Below are positions 17,681 to 26,905 of a stretch of 64,000 nt of DNA, in pieces (the first letter of the stretch is position 1; each line of letters starts with the position of its first letter). The position numbers and the translations under genes are program-made. The notes under the pieces are model-generated. The model had not been told where the DNA came from. It saw only the letters and a program-made list of their open reading frames with translations, and did no database searches. Source of the DNA: Hyphomicrobiales bacterium (GTDB lineage Bacteria > Pseudomonadota > Alphaproteobacteria > Rhizobiales > Beijerinckiaceae); assembly GCA_900473415.1 (NCBI GenBank), contig UCLR01000010.1, positions 351,762 to 415,761 of the forward strand, given 5' to 3'.

Positions 17681-17929
17681 ATGGTCGTTTCAGTGGCGCG
17701 TCCCTTCAAGCACTCCAAGACCGGTGCCTATTGATTCCGCAAGACGGCTCCCAAGGACCGTCGGGCAGACCGAGCGCATCGAATGCTCCCGGTCAATCCG
17801 GCAGTGGGGGACACGTCGCGCGCGACCGAGAGCCATTCGATGAGGACCCGACATGTGGAGATTGCAAGCAATCGCGGGCATGACGTTTGGGGATTTCAAC
17901 TCGAAAATCGCCGACCTGACTTGACGTAA
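17681..17929 (+). pseudogene. Remnant of a tyrosine-recombinase (integrase) N-terminus
   Basis: From the ATG at 17681 the frame reads MVVSVARPFKHSKTGAY, a stop (TGA, 17732-17734), then FRKTAPKDRRA. This matches the well-known N-terminal arm-binding start of phage-type integrases (RPFKHPKTGVYWFRK.VP.DLR, DUF6538 type), with the Trp codon TGG changed to TGA. Weaker similarity continues to about 17870, where TRHVEIA sits at the place of the usual KRRHVE-type segment, and the frame closes at TAA 17929. The catalytic domain is absent. Its place just after a tRNA-Leu 3-prime end is the classic position of an island integrase, so this is probably the scar of an old integration. Confidence 0.7.
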
Positions 17930-17975
17930 GCCTGGATGATCGCGATCTGTCGCGCTGCATTCGGGATACCCTACG

Positions 17976-19949
17976 ATGAGATTTAACTCCCTAGCGTTGA
18001 TTCTTGTTCTCGGCCTCTTCTTTGTAGCGACGCAAGGGAATGCTCAGGGGACAGCTCCCAATGTTCTCGTCATCGATGCCTCGAACAGCATGTGGGGTCG
18101 CATTGACGGCAGGGCGAAGATGGAGATCGCGCGGGACGCAGCTTCGTCGCTGGTCGATACCCTCCCGAAGAACGGACGACTCGGCATCGTGGCCTACGGT
18201 CATCGCCGCGCAGGCGACTGCGGTGACATCGAAGCGATCTTGCCCGTTGGCGCGATCGACAAGGGCAGGGTTCAGGCCGTCGTGGGCAAGCTCACACCGC
18301 GCGGCAAGACGCCGATCACGGCGGCGCTGAAGGAGGCCGCCGGCCTGCTCGATGCGGGCAAGCCGGGCAGCGTCATCATCGTGACGGACGGCATCGAGAC
18401 CTGCAAGGGCGACCCCTGCGCCTTGGCAGAGGAGCTGAAGCGCAAGAATGCCGGCTTCGTGGCTCATGTGATCGGTTTCGACGTCTCCGCCGTGGAGCGG
18501 CCCAAGCTGGCCTGCATTGCGGAGCGTACCGGCGGCACCTTCCTTGCCGCCTCGAATGCCGGTGAGCTCGGCCAGGCTCTGAGGGTGACCGCGCAGGCAA
18601 AGCCCAAGGCCGCGGTCTCCACCCGCGCCATCCCGCTGGAGGCCACGGATGCCGGGCGTCCGGTGTCCAACGCCACCTTCACCGTCGTCCGCAGCGGCGA
18701 TGCCGGTGTCTATGCGGAAGCCGCATCCGCCGCCATCTCCCTCCCGCCGGGCCGTTACCGTGTCTCCGCCATCGCGGGCATCAAGACCGGACAGGTAGAG
18801 GTGGAGGTCACCAAGGACGCGCCCGCGAAGATCGTGGTTCCGCTCGCGGGTGAATTGCCGAAAGCAAGCCTGACGCCTGTGAAGGCCAGCGTGCCCGCCA
18901 CTGGCATCGTCGAAGTGCACTGGACGGGCCCCAACGGCAAGGGCGACTACGTTTCGCTGGCATCCCCGAACGGCGAGCCGCTGGAAACCCGGCAGTTCAG
19001 TTACACGGAGGCTGGCAATCCGCTCAAAGTGCGCGTCCCGGGCGAGCCGGGGGAGTATGAGCTGCGCTACGTCTACGATGCGACGGGCACCGTGATCGCT
19101 CGCGCCAAGATCACCGCGACGGCGGTCACGGCAAGCCTCGACGCTCCGGCTAAGGCGGCCGCCGGCTCCGAACTTCCTGTCACCTTCAAGGGTCCGGGCG
19201 CTGCGGAGGACTGGGTTGGCTTGGCGAAGCCCGGCGCCGACGCCAGCGTCTATGACGGCGGCGCGTGGGTCTATGCCGAGAATGGCTCGCCCGCGAAGCT
19301 GCGCCTGCCAGCCGAACCGGGGATCTATGAACTGCGCTACGTCTCCGGTCTCGATCCGAAGGTGCTGGCCTCCCGGAAGGTGGAGGTCACGACAGCCGAC
19401 GCTGCGCTGACCGCCCCTGCCAAGGCAATGGCCGGGTCGATGGTCCAGGTCGGATTCCGTGGCAGAGGCGGGGGAGACAGCTTCATCGGCATCGCCAAGA
19501 AAGGAGCTCCTCCGGAGACGTGGACTTCCTTTCAATACCCCGACGACAAGGAGCGGGTTTCGCTGCACGTGCCCGGTGACCCGGGCGCCTACGAGGTCCG
19601 TTTCGTGATGGAAGCGAACGGTGTTTACAAGGTGCTCGCGTCCAGCCCTCTGGTCGTGGAGCCGGCGGCCGCGACGATTGCAGCTCCTGACCGGGTCAAG
19701 GCGGGCACGCAGATCAAGGTCGCCTTTACCGGCCCTAAGGGGCAGGGAGATTACATTGCGATTGCGACCCCGACTCAGCCTGCCAATGAGACGACGCAGT
19801 TCCAGAACGTGGACCCGGACGCTTCGAGCCTGACCATGTCGGCTCCCGAAGACCCGGGCACGTATGAGGTGCGCTATGTGATGGCAGCCCCGGGCATCGA
19901 TGGCGACAGGATCGTCATCGTCGCCCGCAAGCCGATCAAGGTGGAGTGA
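17976..19949 (+). CDS. Secreted von Willebrand factor A protein with four tandem C-terminal modules
   Basis: A 657-residue exported protein. A signal peptide covers residues 1-24. A VWA domain (about 28-205) carries a complete MIDAS motif, DASNSM (D34, S36, S38), and TDGIE at 138-142. A linker domain (about 215-292) is followed by four repeats of about 88 residues at 297-384, 386-472, 476-562 and 565-657. Each contains a GxxD-(Y/W/F)-(V/I)-(S/G/A)-(L/I)-A motif and a P-(E/D)-PG-x-YE-(L/V)-R-(Y/F) motif. Each repeat looks like a beta-sandwich. The role is unknown; adhesion or periplasmic metal-dependent protein binding would fit. No strong ribosome site precedes the ATG. It follows the integrase remnant and may be former island cargo. 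Confidence 0.85.
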   Translation: MRFNSLALILVLGLFFVATQGNAQGTAPNVLVIDASNSMWGRIDGRAKMEIARDAASSLVDTLPKNGRLGIVAYGHRRAGDCGDIEAILPVGAIDKGRVQAVVGKLTPRGKTPITAALKEAAGLLDAGKPGSVIIVTDGIETCKGDPCALAEELKRKNAGFVAHVIGFDVSAVERPKLACIAERTGGTFLAASNAGELGQALRVTAQAKPKAAVSTRAIPLEATDAGRPVSNATFTVVRSGDAGVYAEAASAAISLPPGRYRVSAIAGIKTGQVEVEVTKDAPAKIVVPLAGELPKASLTPVKASVPATGIVEVHWTGPNGKGDYVSLASPNGEPLETRQFSYTEAGNPLKVRVPGEPGEYELRYVYDATGTVIARAKITATAVTASLDAPAKAAAGSELPVTFKGPGAAEDWVGLAKPGADASVYDGGAWVYAENGSPAKLRLPAEPGIYELRYVSGLDPKVLASRKVEVTTADAALTAPAKAMAGSMVQVGFRGRGGGDSFIGIAKKGAPPETWTSFQYPDDKERVSLHVPGDPGAYEVRFVMEANGVYKVLASSPLVVEPAAATIAAPDRVKAGTQIKVAFTGPKGQGDYIAIATPTQPANETTQFQNVDPDASSLTMSAPEDPGTYEVRYVMAAPGIDGDRIVIVARKPIKVE

Positions 19950-20126
19950 TCCTTCCCGCGGCTTCCTCTTCGCGAATGCAACGACGCATCTCGAGGAGGC
20001 GGCGGTCGGTCGAATCCGATCTGGAAATGATGCACGGCCCAGCGGTGGCGATCGGGCGGCCTGTCATGAGCCTGTCGTGAAACGGCTAGCAGAACCGCAG
20101 TCCTCCTGCTCTGCAAACCGGTTCCG

Positions 20127-21068
20127 ATGTTCCTCTTCCTGGCCCTTCGCTCCCTGCGCGCCCTGCTGACTGTCGCCATCTGCGTGTCGGCGGTGTTCGT
20201 CGCCTTGCGCCTGGCCGGCGATCCGGCCGAAATCATGCTGCCGAGCGACACGCCGCCGGACGTGCGGGCCTATTATCGCGAAGCCTGGGGCCTCGACCGG
20301 CCCCTGGTCGAACAATATCTGCGCTATATCGCCAGTGCCGTCCGCGGCGATTTCGGCCTGTCCTTCGCCGATGACCGGCCGGCCTTCGCCGCGGTGATCG
20401 AGGCGCTGCCGAAGACCTTCCTGCTCGGCTCCTCGGCACTGATGCTGGCGCTGCTCGTCGGGCTGCCGCTCGGCATCCTCGCGGCACTGCGCCACAACCG
20501 CGCCGCCGATCGCCTTGCCATGGCGGTGGCGGTGTTCGGCTATGCGATCCCGGTCTTCTTCCTGGGCATCCTGCTCATCCTTCTGTTCGCGCTGAAGCTG
20601 CGCGTCCTGCCCTCGGCCGGCTCGGAAAGCCTGTGGCATCTCATCCTGCCGACGGTGACGCTCGGCCTGCCTCTCGCGGGACGGCTTGCGCGCTTTGCCC
20701 GCACCGCAACGCTGGAAGTGCTGGGCAAGCCCTATATCCGGGCGGCGCGCGGGCGGGGCGTGATGCCGCTCGCGGTGATCATCCGCCATGCCCTGCCCAA
20801 TGCGGCCGTGCCGCTACTCATGTTCATCGGCATCGAGATCGGTCATATCCTCGCCGGCAGCGCGGTCGTCGAGACCATCTTCGCCTGGCCCGGCATCGGC
20901 CGGCTTCTGGTCGACTCGGTCTCGACGCGCGACCTCGCCGTGGTTCAGGCCGTGATCTTCACGGTCACGATAATCATGGTCGGCGCCAATCTCCTGGTCG
21001 ATATCGTGCATATCCTGATCGATCCGCGGCTCGGAGGCTTCTCCCGTGCTCTGGGCAAGCAAGCCTGA
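20127..21068 (+). CDS. ABC importer permease, DppB type
   Basis: A 313-residue integral-membrane permease of the dipeptide/oligopeptide/nickel class. Six membrane segments are evident, with the conserved opening RSLRALLTVAICVSAVFVALRLAGDPAE and the GLDRPLVEQYLRYI periplasmic segment. The cytoplasmic EAA-type loop reads YIRAARGRGVMPLAVIIRHALPNA. It forms a heterodimer with the next gene, which overlaps its stop by one base (TGATG). The substrate cannot be read from the permease, but the downstream phosphodiesterase gene hints at a phosphorylated compound. Confidence 0.9.
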   Translation: MFLFLALRSLRALLTVAICVSAVFVALRLAGDPAEIMLPSDTPPDVRAYYREAWGLDRPLVEQYLRYIASAVRGDFGLSFADDRPAFAAVIEALPKTFLLGSSALMLALLVGLPLGILAALRHNRAADRLAMAVAVFGYAIPVFFLGILLILLFALKLRVLPSAGSESLWHLILPTVTLGLPLAGRLARFARTATLEVLGKPYIRAARGRGVMPLAVIIRHALPNAAVPLLMFIGIEIGHILAGSAVVETIFAWPGIGRLLVDSVSTRDLAVVQAVIFTVTIIMVGANLLVDIVHILIDPRLGGFSRALGKQA

Positions 21069-21949
21069 TGAGTACGATTGGCCTCTCGTCCGCGTCGGTG
21101 CCGGCTGTGCGTTCTCCCCGGAACCGGATGTCGCCGGTCGTGATGCTCTCGGCCGGCTTCCTGCTCGTCGTCGTCTTGGTGGCGCTGCTGGCGGACTGGC
21201 TGGCCCCGTTACCCTACACTGCACAGAACCTCGCCGCGCGGCTGAAACCGCCGATGACGCAGGCCGGCGGCACGACCTACTGGCTCGGCACAGATCAGCT
21301 CGGTCGCGACATCCTGAGCCGGATGATCTTCGCCGTCCGCACCTCGATCCTGATCGCCGTGATGGGCACGCTGATCGGCGCGATCTTCGGCACAATGTTG
21401 GGATTCATCGCTGCGCGGCTGCGCGGCCTCACTGACCAGGCCATCATGATGCTGGTGGATGCCCAGGCGGCGATCCCGGCGCTCTTCCTCGCGCTGACGA
21501 TGCTCGCCTTCTTCGGCAACAACATCGTCCTGTTCATCATCCTCGTCAGCATCGACGGCTGGGACCGCTATACGCGGCTGGCGCGCGGCCTCGTCGTCTC
21601 CGAGCAGGAGAGCGACTACATCAACGCCGTTGAGGCGCTGGGCGCCGGCCCGTCGCGGATCATCCTGCGCCATCTCCTGCCGAATATCGCCGCCGCGCTG
21701 GTCGTCCAGGCGACGCTGAATTTCCCCGGCACGATCCTGCTCGAAACCTCGCTCTCCTTCCTGGGCCTTGGCGTGCAGCCGCCCGGCACTTCGCTTGGGC
21801 TGATGCTCGGCGAAGGCCGCCGCTACCTGCTCAACGCCTGGTGGATCGCGGTATTCCCCGGCCTGACCATCTTCCTGACGACGCTGTCGATGAGCCTGTT
21901 CGGCGACTGGCTGCGCGACCGCTTCGACCCCACTAGCGAGAGGCATTGA
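21068..21949 (+). CDS. ABC importer permease, DppC type
   Basis: A 293-residue permease partner. The N-terminus holds one membrane segment (about 24-45), then the DppC signature YWLGTDQLGRDILSRMIFAVRTS, five further segments, and the coupling-helix EAA loop YINAVEALGAGPSRIILRHLLPN. The C-terminal LSFLGLGVQPPGTSLGLML is typical of DppC. The ATG shares its A with the dppB-type stop (TGATG), so translation is coupled. The next gene starts 4 bases after its stop. Confidence 0.92.
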   Translation: MSTIGLSSASVPAVRSPRNRMSPVVMLSAGFLLVVVLVALLADWLAPLPYTAQNLAARLKPPMTQAGGTTYWLGTDQLGRDILSRMIFAVRTSILIAVMGTLIGAIFGTMLGFIAARLRGLTDQAIMMLVDAQAAIPALFLALTMLAFFGNNIVLFIILVSIDGWDRYTRLARGLVVSEQESDYINAVEALGAGPSRIILRHLLPNIAAALVVQATLNFPGTILLETSLSFLGLGVQPPGTSLGLMLGEGRRYLLNAWWIAVFPGLTIFLTTLSMSLFGDWLRDRFDPTSERH

Positions 21950-21953
21950 AGCG

Positions 21954-22721
21954 ATGCGGCCCGGTGCCTTCTTCGGTGCGATGCGCCCCCTCGCCATCGC
22001 CCATCGCGGCGGAGCCCTGCTCGGCCCGGAGAACACGGCTGAAGCCTTCGCCGCTTCGAGCGCAGCTGGCACCGACATCGTGGAAACCGACCTGCGCTTC
22101 ACTGCCGACGGTGCTCTCGTCTGCCTGCACGATGCCGACCTGACACGCCTCACCGGGGATCCGCGGCGGGTCGCCGAGACCGATCTGACAACGCTGAGGA
22201 CCACCCTCCCCGGCCTGCTGACCATCGACGAGGCGATCACCGCCTCCGCACCGCTCGGGCTGCTGCTCGACGTCAAGCTGCACGAGCCTCGCATCCTGAA
22301 CCCGATCCTCGCCGCGCTGGATGCGGCGGATGCACTTCCACGCGCCCTGCTCGGCCTGCGCGACATCGATCTGATCGCGGCCGCGCGCAAGCTGTCGCCG
22401 GAGGCCACGATCCTGGCGCTGGTGCCCGATCCCGACTCCATCGCCCGGGCGCGAGCGGCGGGCGCCGATTGGTTCCGGCTCTGGCAGGGCGATGCGACGC
22501 CGGAGCGGATCGCCGCCGTGCGCCAGGCCGGCATGGGCAGCGTCATCATGGTCGGACAGCCGCGCTCGATGGCGGAACCCGGCTACCCGCCCTTCCCGGT
22601 CGGCCGCATCGATTTCGACGGCATCGCCCGCGTCCTGGCGCTCGGTCCCGATGCCGTGATGCTCGACGATCCGCGCCTTCTTCTGTCCGCCCGGGCTGTC
22701 ACCGGCCCGTCGTCAATCTGA
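21954..22721 (+). CDS. Glycerophosphodiester phosphodiesterase family protein
   Basis: A 255-residue GDPD-family TIM-barrel hydrolase, which splits glycerophosphodiesters into glycerol-3-phosphate and an alcohol. The motifs are IAHRGGALLGPENTAEAF (His17 and the PENT segment), VETDLRFTADG and CLHDADLTRLTG (catalytic/metal Glu, Asp and His). A later LLLDVKLHEPR supplies the usual second metal-side acid. No signal peptide is evident, so it should act in the cytoplasm. It lies between the permease genes and the binding-protein gene of one ABC importer, suggesting the importer brings in its substrate. Confidence 0.88.
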   Translation: MRPGAFFGAMRPLAIAHRGGALLGPENTAEAFAASSAAGTDIVETDLRFTADGALVCLHDADLTRLTGDPRRVAETDLTTLRTTLPGLLTIDEAITASAPLGLLLDVKLHEPRILNPILAALDAADALPRALLGLRDIDLIAAARKLSPEATILALVPDPDSIARARAAGADWFRLWQGDATPERIAAVRQAGMGSVIMVGQPRSMAEPGYPPFPVGRIDFDGIARVLALGPDAVMLDDPRLLLSARAVTGPSSI

Positions 22722-22787
22722 TGCATGGCAGTCGCATCGCGGCGCCGACCTGCCGGCGCCGACTGGATGTCTTTGCGAGGATTTCCC

Positions 22788-24350
22788 ATGCCCGTCCTGT
22801 CCCGCCGCCGCTTCATCGAGGCCGCCGCCGCCATGCCGGTCGCTCTTTCCGTGCCGACCGCCTTCGCCGCCGATGACAGCCGCCCGAACTTCACCATCGC
22901 AGTGGCGGACCTGCCGGCGACGCTGGAGCCGGCGCGCGAGCTATCCAATGTCGGCACCCGCATCACCTATTCGATCTTCGACACGCTGATCCGGCGCGAT
23001 TTCCTCGGCGCGGCCGATGGCGGCGGCTCGGAGCTCAAGCCGCATCTGGCGACGAAATGGGAGCGGGTCTCGCCGCAGGAACTCGTCGTCACGCTGCGCC
23101 AGGGCGTGAAGTTCCACAATGGCGACGAACTGACCGCGGACGACGTCGCCTACACCTTCCGCGAAGGCCGGATGTGGGGCGACAAGGCGCAGATCCCGGG
23201 CGGCAAGCCCTATTTCGGCATCCTCGCCTCGGTCGAGCCGATCGACCGCTACACCGTGCGCTTCAAAACCAAGGTCGCCGATGTTCTGCTGGAGCAGCGC
23301 CTCGCCTCCTGGTGCGCCTGGATCGTCAACAAGCGCGCCTATGAAGCGATGGGCTTCGAGGCCTATTCGCGCAAACCCGTCGCGACCGGTCCCTATCGCG
23401 TCGTCTCGCATTCGGCCGCCGACGCCACGGTGCTGGAAGCCTTCGACGACTATTTCATGGGCAAGCCGACGGCCAAGCGCGTCACCTTCAAGCGCGTGCC
23501 GGAGCTGGCGGCGCGCGTCGCGGGCCTCGTCGCGGGCGATTACGACCTCATCACCAATATCCCGCCCGACCAGATGAGCGTGATCGGCGGCTACAAGGAC
23601 ATCGACGTGCGCTCCGTCGTGCTCGCGAATGTCCATGTCCTCGCGTACAACGATCAGGACAAGGTGCTCTCCGACAAGCGCATCCGGCAGGCGCTGAACT
23701 ATGCGATCGATCGGCAGAAGCTCGTCGATGCGCTCTGGCAGGGCACAGCGCAGGTGCCGGCGAGCCATAATTTCCCGGAATATGGCCAGATGTTCGTGGA
23801 AGGCCGAAAGCTCTCCTACGACCCGGTCAAGGCTGCGGCGCTGCTCAAGGAGGCCGGCTACAAGGGCGAGCCGATCGTCTACCGCACGCAGGCGAACTAC
23901 TACACCAGCGCGCTTGAGGCCGGGCAGATCCTGATCGAGCAGTGGAAGGCGGTCGGCATCAACGCCTCGCTGCAGGTCGTCGAGAACTCGACGCAGATGC
24001 GCGCGCCGAACACGCAGATCTTCAACTGGTCGAACTCGACGCGCCTGCCCGATCCGCTGGGCTCGATCTGGGTGGCCTGGGGGCCGGCCGGCGAGATCCA
24101 AGTCTCGAAGTTCTGGACCTCGGCGCAGGGCTTCAACAAGGCCGGCACGGCACTGGAAGCGGAGACCGATCCGGCGAAGCGCAAGGCGCTGTTCACGCAG
24201 ATGCTCGACATCTGGGAGGACGAGGCGCCGGCCACGATCCTCTACCAGCCGAGCGAGGCCTATGCGATCAAGAAGTCGATCGGCTGGCGGCCGACGACCT
24301 TCTATTTCATGGATCTGCGGCCGGATAATCTGAGCTTCGCCAAGGTCTGA
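22788..24350 (+). CDS. ABC importer substrate-binding protein (family 5, Tat-exported)
   Basis: A 520-residue periplasmic binding protein of the dipeptide/oligopeptide family (SBP_bac_5). It starts at the ATG at 22788, behind GAGGA, with MPVLSRRRFIEAAAAMPVAL, a twin-arginine signal peptide. The body has the typical segments HLATKWERVSPQELVVTLRQG, VKFHNGDELTADDVAYTF and VLSDKRIRQALNYAIDR. It should deliver its ligand to the two permeases encoded just upstream. The ATPases are on the opposite strand 1.5-3.6 kb to the right. Confidence 0.92.
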   Translation: MPVLSRRRFIEAAAAMPVALSVPTAFAADDSRPNFTIAVADLPATLEPARELSNVGTRITYSIFDTLIRRDFLGAADGGGSELKPHLATKWERVSPQELVVTLRQGVKFHNGDELTADDVAYTFREGRMWGDKAQIPGGKPYFGILASVEPIDRYTVRFKTKVADVLLEQRLASWCAWIVNKRAYEAMGFEAYSRKPVATGPYRVVSHSAADATVLEAFDDYFMGKPTAKRVTFKRVPELAARVAGLVAGDYDLITNIPPDQMSVIGGYKDIDVRSVVLANVHVLAYNDQDKVLSDKRIRQALNYAIDRQKLVDALWQGTAQVPASHNFPEYGQMFVEGRKLSYDPVKAAALLKEAGYKGEPIVYRTQANYYTSALEAGQILIEQWKAVGINASLQVVENSTQMRAPNTQIFNWSNSTRLPDPLGSIWVAWGPAGEIQVSKFWTSAQGFNKAGTALEAETDPAKRKALFTQMLDIWEDEAPATILYQPSEAYAIKKSIGWRPTTFYFMDLRPDNLSFAKV

Positions 24351-24376
24351 GACTTCGGACGAGCCTTTGGAAACGG

Positions 24377-24401
24377 AAAGGGCGGCCATGGGCCGCCCTT
24401 T
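24377..24401. terminator. Bidirectional terminator between convergent operons
   Basis: AAAGGGCGGCC (24377-24387) and GGCCGCCCTTT (24391-24401) form an 11-bp perfect stem with a 3-base loop. A/T ends on both sides let it serve the binding-protein gene on plus and the phosphatase-family gene on minus. Confidence 0.8.
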
Positions 24402-24426
24402 CTGCATTCAGGGATGTTCGCGAAGG

Positions 24427-25893
24427 CTAATGCCCGCCGCCGAGGATGAAGCGGCGGCCGTCCTGCTCGACGAAATCGACATGCTGGGCGAAGGCACCGG
24501 AACCGGCCGAATGCCGCACGACGCGCGCTTCCTCGCGGGCCGGCACAGCAAGGTTGCGCCCCATCATCGTCGCGGCGGAGGCGAGCCCCAGCAGTCCGAG
24601 CGCGGTCGGCCCGATGTCGATGATGCCGGCGGGCTCCTGCGAGAGGCCGCCATGGCCGCTGGCGTCGCCGAGGATCAGCACCGTGTTCAGCTCGTGGGGG
24701 TTGATGCCGCCATGCATGCCGCCGCCGAGCGGTACGCCGCCCGGCGTCATCGCGCCGAGGCCGGGCAGGCCGTACTGGTCGGCATCGAGCGTCGACTTCA
24801 GGATGAACATCAGCTCCGGCTGTCGCTCGGCATGGCCGGTGCCCATCAGGTCGAGCGAGAGCGTGCCTGCGACCTCACCCTCGACCCCGTTGCGGTTCCG
24901 CGAGAAGACATGGCCGATGGCCGGGTGCTGCATCAGCCAGGTCGCGATGCGCCCGATCTCGCCGCGGTCACCTTCGCGCAGGCGGATTTCACCGCTGATG
25001 CCGCCGGTGGCGACGAGGGTGGCGCCATTGATGGCCTTTGCCGTGCTGAGATCGAAGCCGCCCTTCACCGCTGTCTCGAACAGAGGCTCGACCGTGCCGG
25101 TGGAAATCTGCCCGTGGTCGGAGGCGACGATCACCGCGATACGCTCCGCATCGGGCAGCGCCTCGACCCAGTCGAGGATCGTGCCGAAAGCCCGGTCCGC
25201 CTCACGCAATCCGGCCATGGCTTCGGGCGAGCCGAGGCCGCGGTAGTGGAAGGTCGTGTCCGGCTCGTTGAACCAGATCAGCGCCACGTCCGGCTGCGTC
25301 GGCAGCACGATCTCGGTCATGACGCGGGCGCCATAGGCGAGTTCCTGCAAGCGCGGCAGTTCGCGCTCCGGCAGAGGCCCGAGACGTTCGATCGCCTGCT
25401 CGACCGCCTCCGGCGTCTGCGTCGCTTCCGCCCCATGCATCGAGAAAGTCCAGTGGCCGTTGGCGCGGGCCCGCGGATTGATGAAATGCGCCGAGCCGGC
25501 CGAGCCGGTGTGCACGACCGCCAACCGCTTGCCTGCACGGGCCAGCACGTCACCGAAGGTGTCGGCGGCCAGCAGCCGCCCGTCGTGATGCGCCTCGGCA
25601 CGGCGGATCTGTGCGGCGTCGCTGGTATCGAAGATGCGGTCGCTGATGGCGGCGCGATGGTAAAAGGCGTTGCCGACGATGCCGTGAACGATCGGCGGCG
25701 CGCCGGCCGCAATCGAGCTCGTCGCCACGCGCGTCACCGACGGAAAGACGCTGCGTGCCCGGCGGAACCAGGTTCCGCGCGCCGCGAGCCGCAGGATGTT
25801 CGGCGTAAGCTCGGGCCTGACGAGATCCGGTCGCAGGCCGTCGAAGACGGCGATGACGACGCGGTCGGCGGTCGGCTGGTCGGGGCGGCTCAT
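24427..25893 (-). CDS. Alkaline-phosphatase-superfamily phosphodiesterase
   Basis: A 488-residue enzyme of the nucleotide pyrophosphatase/type I phosphodiesterase branch. The first metal site is VVIAVFDGLRPDLV (Asp18), and the nucleophile Thr lies in FPSVTRVATSS. The EPDTTFHYRG segment gives the Asp and His of the second zinc site, and VASDHGQIS gives the paired Asp-His. A late GGMHGG supplies the last histidine. No signal peptide is apparent. It is third in a minus-strand operon behind the two importer ATPases, 28 bases after the second, so it probably processes the imported compound. Confidence 0.88.
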   Translation of the reverse strand: MSRPDQPTADRVVIAVFDGLRPDLVRPELTPNILRLAARGTWFRRARSVFPSVTRVATSSIAAGAPPIVHGIVGNAFYHRAAISDRIFDTSDAAQIRRAEAHHDGRLLAADTFGDVLARAGKRLAVVHTGSAGSAHFINPRARANGHWTFSMHGAEATQTPEAVEQAIERLGPLPERELPRLQELAYGARVMTEIVLPTQPDVALIWFNEPDTTFHYRGLGSPEAMAGLREADRAFGTILDWVEALPDAERIAVIVASDHGQISTGTVEPLFETAVKGGFDLSTAKAINGATLVATGGISGEIRLREGDRGEIGRIATWLMQHPAIGHVFSRNRNGVEGEVAGTLSLDLMGTGHAERQPELMFILKSTLDADQYGLPGLGAMTPGGVPLGGGMHGGINPHELNTVLILGDASGHGGLSQEPAGIIDIGPTALGLLGLASAATMMGRNLAVPAREEARVVRHSAGSGAFAQHVDFVEQDGRRFILGGGH

Positions 25894-25921
25894 ATCGTCT
25901 CCGGAATCGGGTCGAGGCGGA

Positions 25922-26905
25922 TCAGGCTACAGCGGCCGCCGGTGCATCGGCGACCAGATGGCAGGCGCCGAGACGGCCGTCGGCCACGCGTTTGAGCGCC
26001 GGCGCCTCGTCCCGACAGCGGGCCACGGCCCGCGGGCAGCGCGGATGGAAGGCGCAGCCCGAAGGCCTGTCGACGGGATTCGGCGGGTCGCCCTTCAGGA
26101 TGATGCGCCCCTGCGTGCCGCGCAACGGGGTGGGCACGGCCGAGACCAGCGCTTCGGTATAGGGATGGGCCGGCGCATGGAACAGCGCGTCGGGAGGGCC
26201 TTGCTCGACGATACGGCCGAGATACATCACAGCGACCTCATCGGCGACCTGTCGGACCACCTTGAGATCGTGGCTGATGAAGAGATAGGCGGTGCCGAAG
26301 CGCATCTGCAAATCCTGCATCAGGTTGATGACCTGCGCCGCAACGGAAACGTCGAGTGCCGAGATCGGCTCGTCGCAGACAAGCAAGGCCGGATCGAGCA
26401 CCAGGGCGCGGGCGAGCACGACACGCTGGCGCTGCCCGCCGGACAACTCATGCGGAAAGCGCTCGAAGAGATCGGGCCTCAAGCCAACGGCATCGAACAG
26501 CGCCAGAGCCTTCTGCCGCTGCGCGCCCGCATTCGCTTCCAGACCGTGAATGACCAACGGCTCCATCACCTGCTGGCCGACCGGCAAACGACGATCGAGT
26601 GCGGCCAGCGGATCCTGATGGACGATCTGCATGCGCCGGCGTAGCGCACGCCAATGCCGGTCGCGCTCGGCGGTGACCGGGCTGCCCTCGAAGGTGATCT
26701 GTCCCCGCGTCGCCGGCAGGAGGCCGAGCGTCAGCTTGGCGGTGGTGGACTTGCCGCAGCCGGATTCGCCAACGATGCCGAGCGTCCTGCCGCGTTCGAG
26801 CGAGAAGCTCACGCCATCAACCGCATGCAGGGTCCGGCGCACGCCGCCTGCCGTCGAGACCGGGTAGGCGCGGGCGAGGTCGCGAACGTCGAGGAGGACC
26901 GTCAT
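25922..26905 (-). CDS. ABC importer ATP-binding protein, DppF type
   Basis: A 327-residue ATPase of the peptide/nickel importer class. The Walker A is GESGCGKST, the Q-loop is IVHQDP, the signature is ELSGGQRQRV, the Walker B is LLVCDEPISALD and the switch is FISHDL. The C-terminal GCAFHPRCPRAVARCRDE is the cysteine cluster (oligo_HPY) of this class. The ATG at 26905 overlaps the upstream ATPase stop by four bases (ATGA); the frame continues upstream without similarity. It pairs with DppD-type ATPase to power the importer encoded on the opposite strand. Confidence 0.93.
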   Translation of the reverse strand: MTVLLDVRDLARAYPVSTAGGVRRTLHAVDGVSFSLERGRTLGIVGESGCGKSTTAKLTLGLLPATRGQITFEGSPVTAERDRHWRALRRRMQIVHQDPLAALDRRLPVGQQVMEPLVIHGLEANAGAQRQKALALFDAVGLRPDLFERFPHELSGGQRQRVVLARALVLDPALLVCDEPISALDVSVAAQVINLMQDLQMRFGTAYLFISHDLKVVRQVADEVAVMYLGRIVEQGPPDALFHAPAHPYTEALVSAVPTPLRGTQGRIILKGDPPNPVDRPSGCAFHPRCPRAVARCRDEAPALKRVADGRLGACHLVADAPAAAVA

